Under the pieces are notes generated by a model, which was given only the letters and a program-made list of their open reading frames with translations, was not told where the DNA came from and made no database searches. Below, one piece after another: positions 24,094-33,173 of a stretch of 34,601 nucleotides of DNA. Source of the DNA: an uncultured Clostridium sp. (GTDB lineage Bacteria; Bacillota; Clostridia; TANB77; CAG-508). The stretch lies in NCBI GenBank assembly GCA_947567695.1, contig CANONT010000018.1, forward strand, positions 1 to 34,601, given 5' to 3'. The first letter of the stretch is position 1; every line of letters starts with the position of its first letter. The position numbers and the translations under genes were made by a program.

Positions 24094-27000
24094 ATGAAGA
24101 AATTAATTAGCATGATTGTAACAATTATGGTGTTAGTTTTAACAAGCACAATTTCAAATGCAAGTACAAGAGTAGAGGCGAGCTTGATTAGTACGTCTCA
24201 AAAACTATATAAAGGTGATCCAGTTGTATTTACATTAAAATTAGATACTTTTCAAGAAATAAAGTATGGGATTAATGCCTATCAAGGAACTTTTGTATAT
24301 GATAAGGCTATTTTTGAAGAAGTAAAAGAATCTGATTTTAAAGTAATGAATGGCTGGGAAGGATTGCAATATAATCCGAATACCAGTGAATTTGTTTTAT
24401 ATAAAAAAGCAGGAACAACTTTGGAGGAAGATGTAGTACAAGTTTCACTTAAAGTGAAAGAAGGGGTAAAAGCTACTAAGACAGAAGTAAAGATGGAATA
24501 TATGGTAACTTCACAGGGGAAAAATGATATTTATGTGGTTAATGGAGAAAAGGCAAAATTAAATATAGATATCCTAGAAGAACAACAAAAACCAGATGAT
24601 ACACCAACAGGTAAACCAGATATTAAACCAGGTGATACACCAACAGGAAAGCCAGATGATACACCAACAAGCACACCAGACAATAAACCAAGTGATAGAC
24701 CAAATGAAAAGCCAATTGTTACACCAGAAGATAATCCATCTAATCCAAAACCAGGGGGAATATCATCTAGCAAACCAACGATAGAAAAGCCTAATAAGCC
24801 AAGTACTGAAATAAAGCTAGAAGAACAGGAGCAATTATATCAAGGTAAATTGCCAAAAACAGGTAGAAATTATACCATGCTATTTTTATTATTAATAGCA
24901 GAAACATTATTAGCAATAAGAGCTGTATATTTTGGGAAGAAATGGATCACAAGTGAAAAAACAAGAATCTCTGTTGTGGCAACACTAGCAGTGGTATTAT
25001 CCATGCAATTCATAGGGACAGTTTATGGAGCAGTTACGACTTTTGCACAAAAAGGAGAATTAAATGGGGATGGAGCTGTAAATTATGCTGATGTTAATCT
25101 GTTAGCATCTCATTTAATCCATCTAAAATCATTGGGAGAAGACAAACCAATTGAAGAAGTAAAAACTCTATTAGAAAACGCAGATATGAATAGTGATGGA
25201 AAAATTACAATAACAGATTTGAGTATTTTAATTCAAAAAATAGAAAATAAGTTAAACTATGAAGTAACGATAAGAGAGTTACTAGTTAACAATTATTATC
25301 CAACTAAAAACGAAGAAATTGTAATAAGCTTCGATGCTGATGTAAATTATGATGCAATCATTCAAGCTATTACGATAAATGGAAAAGAATATGAAATAAA
25401 AAGAAATGAAGCTAATAACAATTTATATGAAATTAAAATAAACGTAGGAAATACTAGTGGTGTAACAGAGTATAAATTAGAAAAGGCAAAATTGGATAAT
25501 GGAAAAGAAGTGAAATTAAAAGAAACTATCAAGGTAGATATTTTAAAACAACAACCAGAAATTGAAAACTGGAGAGTAGAAGAAGATATTGAAAAAACAG
25601 AATTAAATCTATCTTATGATGTGGTAGATCCAGATAAATCTTTTATAATAGGAAATTATCGAATTATAGAGAAGAAACAAGAGAATGAAAATGCTACCCA
25701 AGAAACAACAGACTATATTCAAGAGGGAGAAATTGTTTCAGGGAATAACAAAATCAATGTAAAAGTAGAAGAAGGAAAAGAATATCAAATTTTACTAAGT
25801 ATGCAATATAACTTAGATACTGATACTTTAGAAGTAGAAGGCGATAATCAAGGAAGTGTTACACATCAAGAGGATTTAAGTTTTATTGTTAATTATGATT
25901 TCAAAGTTTCAAATTTTGAAACCTATCGTTATCAAGGCGAAACAGCAGAAAAAACAGAAGAATTTAAAGTAGGAGAAGTGATCGCCTTAAAATTTAGTAG
26001 TACCAATGCTACGACTTGTATGCCAAAAGAAGCTATCATAAATGGAAAAACCTATGAACTTACCAAAGAAAATGATACTTATAAAGCATTAGTAGATGGT
26101 TTATCTAGTACAGGGAACCATATGATTAAACTAGAGAAAGTTATCTTAACCAATGGAAAAGCGTTTGAGGTTAATCGAGAAATACCAGTAAAGATTATAA
26201 AAAATGCACCAAAGGTTAGCCGATTTAGAGTGAATGAAAGTGTAGAAACAAAAGAAATTAATATGTATCTTTATTTAAAAGATACAGACAAAACAATCAC
26301 AGACTTTACCGTAAAATTGTATGATGATCAAAATAATGAAATATATATTAAAAACTTAACCGATCAATTGGTAGAAGAAAATCTAACAGACGAAGAAAGT
26401 GAAGAAGAAATTAGAAATACTTATTATATCAATAGCCAGTTAGATACGAGTAAAGCAACTATGGCAAGTAGTTACAGAATAAAAGTGTTTGCTAATTATG
26501 AGTTATTAGAAAATGATAACCAATATACTCATACGCAAGAAATGTTATTAGAAGAAAAATTAGAAGCAACACCAGTAGTTAATATTAAAAAAGTAGACGT
26601 TTCTAAAAAATATCCAGAAAAAAAGGAAAGTATAACATTAACCTATGAAATTGAGACCAACAAAGAAGATTTAAAACTTACACATATCATGGTAAATAAT
26701 CTAAAATGTATCGCAACCAAACATATTGATAATGACGAAAATGCAACTTATTCTGTTACATTAAGTGCAGGAGAAACAGCAGGAATATTGAACTTAGATA
26801 CAACTGAATTCTTTTTTGAAGGAAATGTTACAGCAAATGCAAGCAATCGTGCTCAAGTAGATGTTCTAAAAGCTAAACCAACGAGTGAAGCATTTAAGCA
26901 AGTAGATGATATTCAAAATCATAAAGTTACCCTAACTGCTAATATCGTAGACCCAGATAAAGCTTTTATAAAAGGAAAAGCAGATTTAATTAGAAACAGT

Positions 27001-30000
27001 GACAATCAAATCATGGCAACCAAAGAGTTTGATGCTGAGCATATTACATTTGCTATTGAGAATGTAGAAATAGATACAGAATATACTTTAGTTGCTAAGA
27101 TGACCTATGATAGAGATACGAATCAATTACCAGAAGAAACCAATCAAAATTATGTGGAAGACGAAGAGTTTAGAAGGAGACCAATCCAATTAATTGCAGA
27201 TTATGAACTAAAAATTAATGATATTAAAACCTATAAAGGGGAAAAACAGACGAAATACTTTGAAAGAGGAGAAGAGGTAACCATAGCTTTTGACAGTACA
27301 AACAAAACAGTCTTTTATCCTGTCCAAGCAGTTATTAATGGAAAAACTTATTCACTAGAAAAACAAGGAACAATCTATAAAACCAATGTACCAGTAGTTT
27401 CAAGCTTTGGACCAAAAACGATTACCATAGAAAAAGTAATATTAGATAATACAAAAGAAATCGAAATTACTGAAAATAATCAAACAAGAGTAGGAATTTT
27501 GAAATTAAGACCAACTATCACTGGATTTGGTTATGTAGAAGATGAAGAAAATCAAGCCATTAAAGTAAATTTTGTGGTAAATGACACAGAAGATACTATA
27601 ACAGGAGGAACCATCAAAATTACAAATGAAAATGGAGAAATTGTAAAACAAGAACCATTTAACCGCAACCTGACAGAAATTAGCTTCCCAAAAGGGGTTT
27701 GTGAAGAATATGAAATAGAAATACTAGTAGATTATGACTTAGACACCAACCAAATTACAACAGGGGATAATGAATATGTAGCACAAAAATTATTAGCAGA
27801 AAGAATTAATATAAGTGCAGAACGTCTATTTGAGGTAAAAGACATCTTAGAAATTAGTTTATACCAAGAAGGAAAAGCATCTGAAGTAACAAGTATAACA
27901 GAATCACAATTAAAAGACCATTTAGATGACTATATCGTAAAAGTAAGAACCAAAGGAATGCCAATGTTCTATACAACAATTGAAGATTATGAAATCACAG
28001 AAGAAGGAGACTTAAACTTTATCTTAGCTTATGATCATGTGATTCAATATGAAGAAGGAACGAAACAAAATAAACTAAAAGTAACATATAGTAAAATGGA
28101 AAATGGAGTGGCACATAATAAAAGTATTGAATCTCTTATTGCTGAAATAGAAAAAGACCCAGCAGGAACCTTTACTTTAACACAAAACTATGATGCTTCT
28201 TATTTGAATGTATCAAGAAATAGCATTATACCAAATACTTTTAGAGGAACCTTAAATGGAAATGGCTATAAAATTTACAATGTGAATAAACCATTATTTG
28301 AAACCTTAGAAGGAGCAACGGTTAAGAATCTAACCTTAGAAAATGTAACCTTAGTAGGTGCTAATAGTAAAGGAGCGATTTCCAATGTAGCACAAAACAC
28401 AACTATAAGCAATGTTCATATTAAGGGATTAGATATGACAACAGGTTCTAATGAATCTGGTGGTATAGTTGGAGATTTACAATCTGGTTGTACCGTAGAA
28501 CAAAGTAGTGTAACAAAACTTCATATCAAATCAAACCATATTAGAGTAGCAGCCATTGCAGGAAAATTTGATGGAAGTACAATCCGAGACTGTTATGTAG
28601 AAGGTACCATAGAAGCAATTACTTCAACTATAAATGGGGTAGGAGGAATTGCTGGAGATGGCAATGGAACAGCGGATGCTAGCATCAACAATTGTATTGC
28701 TAAAATAGAATTTGTAAACATTACAAGAGCAAGCAATAATGGTGGAATTTTAGGACTTGGTAGAAATAACAAAGTAACCTTAACCAATAATATTAGTTTA
28801 TGTACAGGAACAGGTGTAAACAGGGTATGTGGTAATGCTATGAATTCTGTTTCAACAAACAACTATGAATTAGAAGAATCTGAACTAATTTCCAATGCAT
28901 CTGGCAATAAAGTTAAGAAAATAGCAAAAGCCAATATGAACCAAGAATTTTTTGTAGAAGAAGCAAAATTTGATGAAGAGATATGGAATTGTACCGATGC
29001 TTCTTACGAGAACTTACCAGCATTGAAAAAAGACATCCATAAGGAAGATGATATTGTAGTAGAAGAACCAACAACGAATAAGTTATATATTCCAGAATAT
29101 AGCAGAATTAAAAAGATAGCAGGATTTGATACCAATAAATTAACAACTTATCATAACTTGCATAAATTAATGCCATATTATGATGCAAAATACTTAGTAA
29201 TGGATGCATCAAGCATTCCTACTAACGATGTATTAAGTACAAAAGCAATTAAGCATATTTTACCTTATGCCAATGGAAAATTGATAACTTATATTACTTC
29301 AAAAGATTATCAAAAAATCACAACGATTAAAGTAGTCTTTGAAGATAATAGCGTAAAAGAATATACTGTGAACTTTGAAAAATTCCAACAAAATATAGCA
29401 ATTTATAAAATACCAGAACTAAAATTAAATTATGCTTATGATAATTATGCGATTAAAGAAGACGGAAGCATGATAAATACCATAGAACAATACATTAAAG
29501 GTCTTGACTATACAACTGATTTAGACCCACTAACAACAGCAGGAGATAGTAGATTATACAAAGATCATTACAATCAAATTATAAAAGCCAATGCAAAACA
29601 AATTGCAATGCAATTATTACAAAATGACGAAAATAGTGTACTTACTATGGAAAACAAGGTATTAAATAGTAAAATACAACAAGATTTAATTGACAGTGGA
29701 AAACTAAAAGAAATTGTATATGGATATACCTATTATGACAGATGGTATGGATTTGAAATAAGAGGAACGAAAGTAGCAGACCTAATGCTATTTGAAGGTA
29801 AAATGTATTCTGACTCAATGACCTATTATAATGTTGTAAAAGAAACGTTTGTAGGAAATTTAGTGCCAGGCAATACAGATGCATTCTACAATACTTGTCT
29901 AAAGAAATATACAGGAAGTTCAAGTATTGGTTATTTCTTAGACTATATAATAGCTAAGATTGGTGGATACGAAAATGTAGATGATTGGTTTACAGAGTAC

Positions 30001-32886
30001 TTTGGTAGTAGAAATATACTTGCTGAAGTTGCAGTAGACGATAAACCAGAAATATTATATCGTGGATGGTATCAACTTAAGAAAAATGCAAGAATGATAC
30101 TTCCCGTTATTACACTGCCAAATGATTGTGCTTATATGATTTCTGGACCTGCTCATTTACAATTTGGACCTTCTCAGTTATATCATAAAGATGTGAATAC
30201 GGATGCTGGAAGAACAGCAGTTAGAAATACAGTTAATAGTCATGTTAGCCTTGTAAAAAGACATTTTAGTACATTAGCAGACTCATTTGATTATGGCAAA
30301 TGGAATCGATATTGTATTATGGTTTATGATTGTACAAAAATAATTACAGGTTATAAAACTAGTTACTTCCCAGGCACAAATGTTCCAATAGGAACAACAG
30401 CAGTTTATACACAAGGAAAAGTTGGGCTACAATATCCATTCTTTAAGAACTTTAGTGAAGTTTTTGGACTATGGCAACCAGCAGGTAGTTCAGCAGGTGT
30501 TGGTAATACAGCTGGATTCTTATGGTTCCAAGCAAGACCAGGACTTACTAATTTTGATACTTGGACACACGAATTTGAACACGCTTTATATGATAAAATA
30601 ATGTTATATCAACGTGGTGCTAGAGTGCAACTTGAAACACTTACAGAAGGTAATGTTCAACAATATGCTAATTGGAGTGAAAACAATCTTATTCAAGATG
30701 TTGGACCATATTACTTTAATACATCTTTCTATTTGAATAAAGAAGGTAATGCCACTCAGAATTTAACACCTGAGAGAATTAATACAAAAGAAAAATTAGA
30801 AAATTATTATAAAGGACAACAAAATGCCCTAGATTTACTAGACTATATTGAAGGAAAAGCATTTATTAAATTAACACCAGAACAACAAGCAAAAATTGCA
30901 ACAAGAATGAATATATCTGCTGGTTGGTCTTCTTGGGGAGGCATTACAGCACAACAGGCAACAGCTATGAAATTAACATCCTTAGAAGCTTTATATGATA
31001 ATAGAATTGTGCTAAGACCAAATAATGCTTGGGGAGCAAGTGTAAGAGGATTAAAGGTTATCAATGGTCTTGGAAGTAATGATTATGGATTTGAATCTGT
31101 ATGGGTAAACCGTTGGTTTATTGGACATTTAGACGGTGGTTATGCCGATGCATTCTCTACCAAACGTAATTTCTTTGAGATGCTAGGTTATGCTGGAGTA
31201 GATGGATATGTTACTTATGGTAGCAAAGCATCTGCTAATGACTTAGATGCCATTAAGAAAATTACGAAAAAGGTAACTGGTACAGAAATGGATTGGAAAC
31301 AATACAAGATGAGCAGATACGAAACAGTAGAACAAAGTATTAATAACAATAAGTACATTGATGTTCAATATATGATTGATCGATTTACCGAAGCATTAGT
31401 AAATGATGCTAACAAAGGAGATAGAAATATTTCTCAAAGAACCAATCTTAGAAAGATTTATTATCATTACTTAAAGAGTGTTACCAATGATTTTGTAGCT
31501 GACCCACTTGGAAAAAATGTTAAAATGACCTATATTAGAACAGCACAAGAATTAGTAGAAAAAATGAATCAAGAGCCTTATGGTTATTATGTATTAGCAA
31601 ATGACATTGATTTTTCAGGAATGACAACCAATGTAACACAGACATTTATGGGGAGATTAAATGGTAATGGACATAAAATAATTGGTAATAAAATACCAAT
31701 CTTTAACAAAATTAGATATGGTTATGTTGGAAACTTGAAGCTAGAAGATACGGATATTCCAAGAAATATTACAAATGCAGGAGCTTTAGCGTATAAAATA
31801 GAATCTAGTACAGCAGAGAAAATCGATGTAACAGGTCTAAAAATGTACTTTGGTAGCAAAAATGATTTAAGCTTAATTGGGGGAGCAGTTAGTAATGTAA
31901 TTACGAGAGATTGTACTGTAGATCGTTTAGTGACAAAGATTTCAAATAAAGAAGAATTTGTAGAGAAAATAAATGCAGAAACAGGTGGACTATTTGAATT
32001 AACAGGCAATATAGACTTTACAGGATATACAGGTGGAAATGCTGTTATACCAGAAACCTTTACAGGAAAAATCGATGGAAAAGGTTATACAATTTCTAAC
32101 TTGAATAATGCTAGCTTATTTGCACAATTTAATGGAACAGTTCAAAACTTAAAAATAACAAACTTTACTAATACAGCAGCAACCACAGATTTTGTAGCAG
32201 CATTTGCTGGTAAAAGCTCAGGTGCAACCTTTACTGACATAAAATTTGAAAATATTACTGTACAAGGTAAAAATAATGTTGCAGTAGTGGTAGCAGTAGA
32301 TAACGCAAATTCTACTTTTGATAAAATTAGTGTTAAAAATGCAAATGTAAGTGGAAGCGGTGTTTATATAGCTGGGCTAGTTGGTAGAAAATATGGTGGA
32401 CGTGTAAGTAATGTATATGTTGACGGAAGTATTTCCATTACAGCAGTAGCCAATGCTGGTGTAATTGGTTCAACAGAAACCAATGTTACAGTAACTAATG
32501 TCGTGTCCAAAGTAAATATGGAAAGAACAGCCGATTCTGAAAAGAAAGGTAGAAAGCAAAATGCGGAAATGGTTGGATTACCAAATAGTAATACAAGTCG
32601 TATTAGCAATTCTATTACTTTAGGTAATATGACAGGTTATACAGCAGATATGGTTCCTTATAAATTTATGTATGCAGACGAAGCTTTGATGAATCAAATG
32701 CTTACAAATTGCTACGAATTGACAGAGGCAACAGGTATTAGTGGTGTTACAGCCAATACAGCAGGACATTTACAAACCGTTGCAAAACAAAATTTGAATG
32801 CACAATTTTATAGGAATTTAGGATTTGATGAGACGATTTGGGACTTTAGCAAAATTGCAACGAAAGGATATCCTGTATTAAAATAA
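24094..32886 (+). CDS. Giant cell-surface M26-like metallopeptidase with cohesin, internal LPKTG and dockerin
   Basis: Secreted, wall- or membrane-linked protein of 2930 residues. Order: signal peptide (1-23, cut likely after SNA); cohesin-like domain (about 26-165, GINAYQGTFVYDKAIFEEV); Pro/Thr/Asp linker (165-250); LPKTG sorting motif (253-257); membrane helix (259-280), basic loop GKKW, second helix (293-314); dockerin (321-387) with calcium loops NGDGAVNYAD and NSDGKITITD. Four Ig-like two-part repeats follow (about 388-1236), then a GLUG-type beta-helix (about 1330-1600). The M26-type peptidase region (about 1640-2470) has the zinc motif HEFEH (H2159, E2160, H2163), ETLTEGN just after it, and later KRNFFEMLGYAGVDGYVTYG. 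Two further GLUG-type stretches run to the end. Streptococcal IgA1 and Zmp proteases also carry LPXTG near the N-terminus followed by two helices. The substrate is unknown. The adjoining cohesin and dockerin are, to my knowledge, not typical of that family. Confidence 0.85.
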   Translation: MKKLISMIVTIMVLVLTSTISNASTRVEASLISTSQKLYKGDPVVFTLKLDTFQEIKYGINAYQGTFVYDKAIFEEVKESDFKVMNGWEGLQYNPNTSEFVLYKKAGTTLEEDVVQVSLKVKEGVKATKTEVKMEYMVTSQGKNDIYVVNGEKAKLNIDILEEQQKPDDTPTGKPDIKPGDTPTGKPDDTPTSTPDNKPSDRPNEKPIVTPEDNPSNPKPGGISSSKPTIEKPNKPSTEIKLEEQEQLYQGKLPKTGRNYTMLFLLLIAETLLAIRAVYFGKKWITSEKTRISVVATLAVVLSMQFIGTVYGAVTTFAQKGELNGDGAVNYADVNLLASHLIHLKSLGEDKPIEEVKTLLENADMNSDGKITITDLSILIQKIENKLNYEVTIRELLVNNYYPTKNEEIVISFDADVNYDAIIQAITINGKEYEIKRNEANNNLYEIKINVGNTSGVTEYKLEKAKLDNGKEVKLKETIKVDILKQQPEIENWRVEEDIEKTELNLSYDVVDPDKSFIIGNYRIIEKKQENENATQETTDYIQEGEIVSGNNKINVKVEEGKEYQILLSMQYNLDTDTLEVEGDNQGSVTHQEDLSFIVNYDFKVSNFETYRYQGETAEKTEEFKVGEVIALKFSSTNATTCMPKEAIINGKTYELTKENDTYKALVDGLSSTGNHMIKLEKVILTNGKAFEVNREIPVKIIKNAPKVSRFRVNESVETKEINMYLYLKDTDKTITDFTVKLYDDQNNEIYIKNLTDQLVEENLTDEESEEEIRNTYYINSQLDTSKATMASSYRIKVFANYELLENDNQYTHTQEMLLEEKLEATPVVNIKKVDVSKKYPEKKESITLTYEIETNKEDLKLTHIMVNNLKCIATKHIDNDENATYSVTLSAGETAGILNLDTTEFFFEGNVTANASNRAQVDVLKAKPTSEAFKQVDDIQNHKVTLTANIVDPDKAFIKGKADLIRNSDNQIMATKEFDAEHITFAIENVEIDTEYTLVAKMTYDRDTNQLPEETNQNYVEDEEFRRRPIQLIADYELKINDIKTYKGEKQTKYFERGEEVTIAFDSTNKTVFYPVQAVINGKTYSLEKQGTIYKTNVPVVSSFGPKTITIEKVILDNTKEIEITENNQTRVGILKLRPTITGFGYVEDEENQAIKVNFVVNDTEDTITGGTIKITNENGEIVKQEPFNRNLTEISFPKGVCEEYEIEILVDYDLDTNQITTGDNEYVAQKLLAERINISAERLFEVKDILEISLYQEGKASEVTSITESQLKDHLDDYIVKVRTKGMPMFYTTIEDYEITEEGDLNFILAYDHVIQYEEGTKQNKLKVTYSKMENGVAHNKSIESLIAEIEKDPAGTFTLTQNYDASYLNVSRNSIIPNTFRGTLNGNGYKIYNVNKPLFETLEGATVKNLTLENVTLVGANSKGAISNVAQNTTISNVHIKGLDMTTGSNESGGIVGDLQSGCTVEQSSVTKLHIKSNHIRVAAIAGKFDGSTIRDCYVEGTIEAITSTINGVGGIAGDGNGTADASINNCIAKIEFVNITRASNNGGILGLGRNNKVTLTNNISLCTGTGVNRVCGNAMNSVSTNNYELEESELISNASGNKVKKIAKANMNQEFFVEEAKFDEEIWNCTDASYENLPALKKDIHKEDDIVVEEPTTNKLYIPEYSRIKKIAGFDTNKLTTYHNLHKLMPYYDAKYLVMDASSIPTNDVLSTKAIKHILPYANGKLITYITSKDYQKITTIKVVFEDNSVKEYTVNFEKFQQNIAIYKIPELKLNYAYDNYAIKEDGSMINTIEQYIKGLDYTTDLDPLTTAGDSRLYKDHYNQIIKANAKQIAMQLLQNDENSVLTMENKVLNSKIQQDLIDSGKLKEIVYGYTYYDRWYGFEIRGTKVADLMLFEGKMYSDSMTYYNVVKETFVGNLVPGNTDAFYNTCLKKYTGSSSIGYFLDYIIAKIGGYENVDDWFTEYFGSRNILAEVAVDDKPEILYRGWYQLKKNARMILPVITLPNDCAYMISGPAHLQFGPSQLYHKDVNTDAGRTAVRNTVNSHVSLVKRHFSTLADSFDYGKWNRYCIMVYDCTKIITGYKTSYFPGTNVPIGTTAVYTQGKVGLQYPFFKNFSEVFGLWQPAGSSAGVGNTAGFLWFQARPGLTNFDTWTHEFEHALYDKIMLYQRGARVQLETLTEGNVQQYANWSENNLIQDVGPYYFNTSFYLNKEGNATQNLTPERINTKEKLENYYKGQQNALDLLDYIEGKAFIKLTPEQQAKIATRMNISAGWSSWGGITAQQATAMKLTSLEALYDNRIVLRPNNAWGASVRGLKVINGLGSNDYGFESVWVNRWFIGHLDGGYADAFSTKRNFFEMLGYAGVDGYVTYGSKASANDLDAIKKITKKVTGTEMDWKQYKMSRYETVEQSINNNKYIDVQYMIDRFTEALVNDANKGDRNISQRTNLRKIYYHYLKSVTNDFVADPLGKNVKMTYIRTAQELVEKMNQEPYGYYVLANDIDFSGMTTNVTQTFMGRLNGNGHKIIGNKIPIFNKIRYGYVGNLKLEDTDIPRNITNAGALAYKIESSTAEKIDVTGLKMYFGSKNDLSLIGGAVSNVITRDCTVDRLVTKISNKEEFVEKINAETGGLFELTGNIDFTGYTGGNAVIPETFTGKIDGKGYTISNLNNASLFAQFNGTVQNLKITNFTNTAATTDFVAAFAGKSSGATFTDIKFENITVQGKNNVAVVVAVDNANSTFDKISVKNANVSGSGVYIAGLVGRKYGGRVSNVYVDGSISITAVANAGVIGSTETNVTVTNVVSKVNMERTADSEKKGRKQNAEMVGLPNSNTSRISNSITLGNMTGYTADMVPYKFMYADEALMNQMLTNCYELTEATGISGVTANTAGHLQTVAKQNLNAQFYRNLGFDETIWDFSKIATKGYPVLK

Positions 32887-32890
32887 AGGG

Positions 32891-32935
32891 GAAAACACGA
32901 TATGACGAAATGTTGTAACGTGTTTTCTTTTTTTT
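32891..32935 (+). terminator. Terminator after the giant protein gene
   Basis: GAAAACACG (32891-32899) pairs perfectly with CGTGTTTTC (32919-32927), followed by eight Ts (32928-32935). Confidence 0.85.
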
Positions 32936-32951
32936 AAAATTAAAGTAACTA

Positions 32952-33077
32952 TCCAGAGATATTAAATTATATAAAGGAATATATTAATAAGAAATTTGCA
33001 TCAATCGCTTGGGTCGTTCACTTTTCGCATAAATTTTTATTGATATATTCCTTTTATTTGAATTGCCTGACCTCTGA
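32952..33077. repeat. Imperfect inverted-repeat element upstream of purA
   Basis: The left arm (32971-32999, ATAAAGGAATATATTAATAA onward) is largely complementary to the right arm (33027-33058, ending GATATATTCCTTTTAT). The ends carry CCAGAG (32953-32958) and CCTCTG (33071-33076). The loop is TCAATCGCTTGGGTCGTTCA and flanks. There is no open frame. It is either a miniature foldback element or a structured RNA; it sits wholly upstream of the purA promoter. Confidence 0.6.
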
Positions 33078-33108
33078 ATAGAAATTAAAACTTGAAGCTT
33101 AGCAAGGA

Positions 33109-33137
33109 TTGACTTCATAAAAATGCAATGGTATAAT
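33109..33137 (+). promoter_or_regulatory. Promoter of purA
   Basis: TTGACT (33109-33114), a 17-nt spacer, then TATAAT (33132-33137), 36 nt before the ATG. This is the best -10 in the window. No purine riboswitch-like fold is evident in the short leader. Confidence 0.85.
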
Positions 33138-33173
33138 CCAATTGAAAATATAGTAAAAAAAGGAGAATAAGTT

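Noticed and set aside
24531-24784. Open frames on both strands in the Pro/Thr linker region
   Set aside because: They are shadows of the repetitive ACACCA-type codons of the linker, without ribosome sites.
24094-25010. Two genes (a cohesin LPXTG protein and a separate protease) wrongly joined
   Set aside because: The frame is continuous with no stop or ribosome site between, and an N-terminal LPXTG followed by two helices is also the arrangement of streptococcal Zmp proteases. A past gene fusion remains possible.
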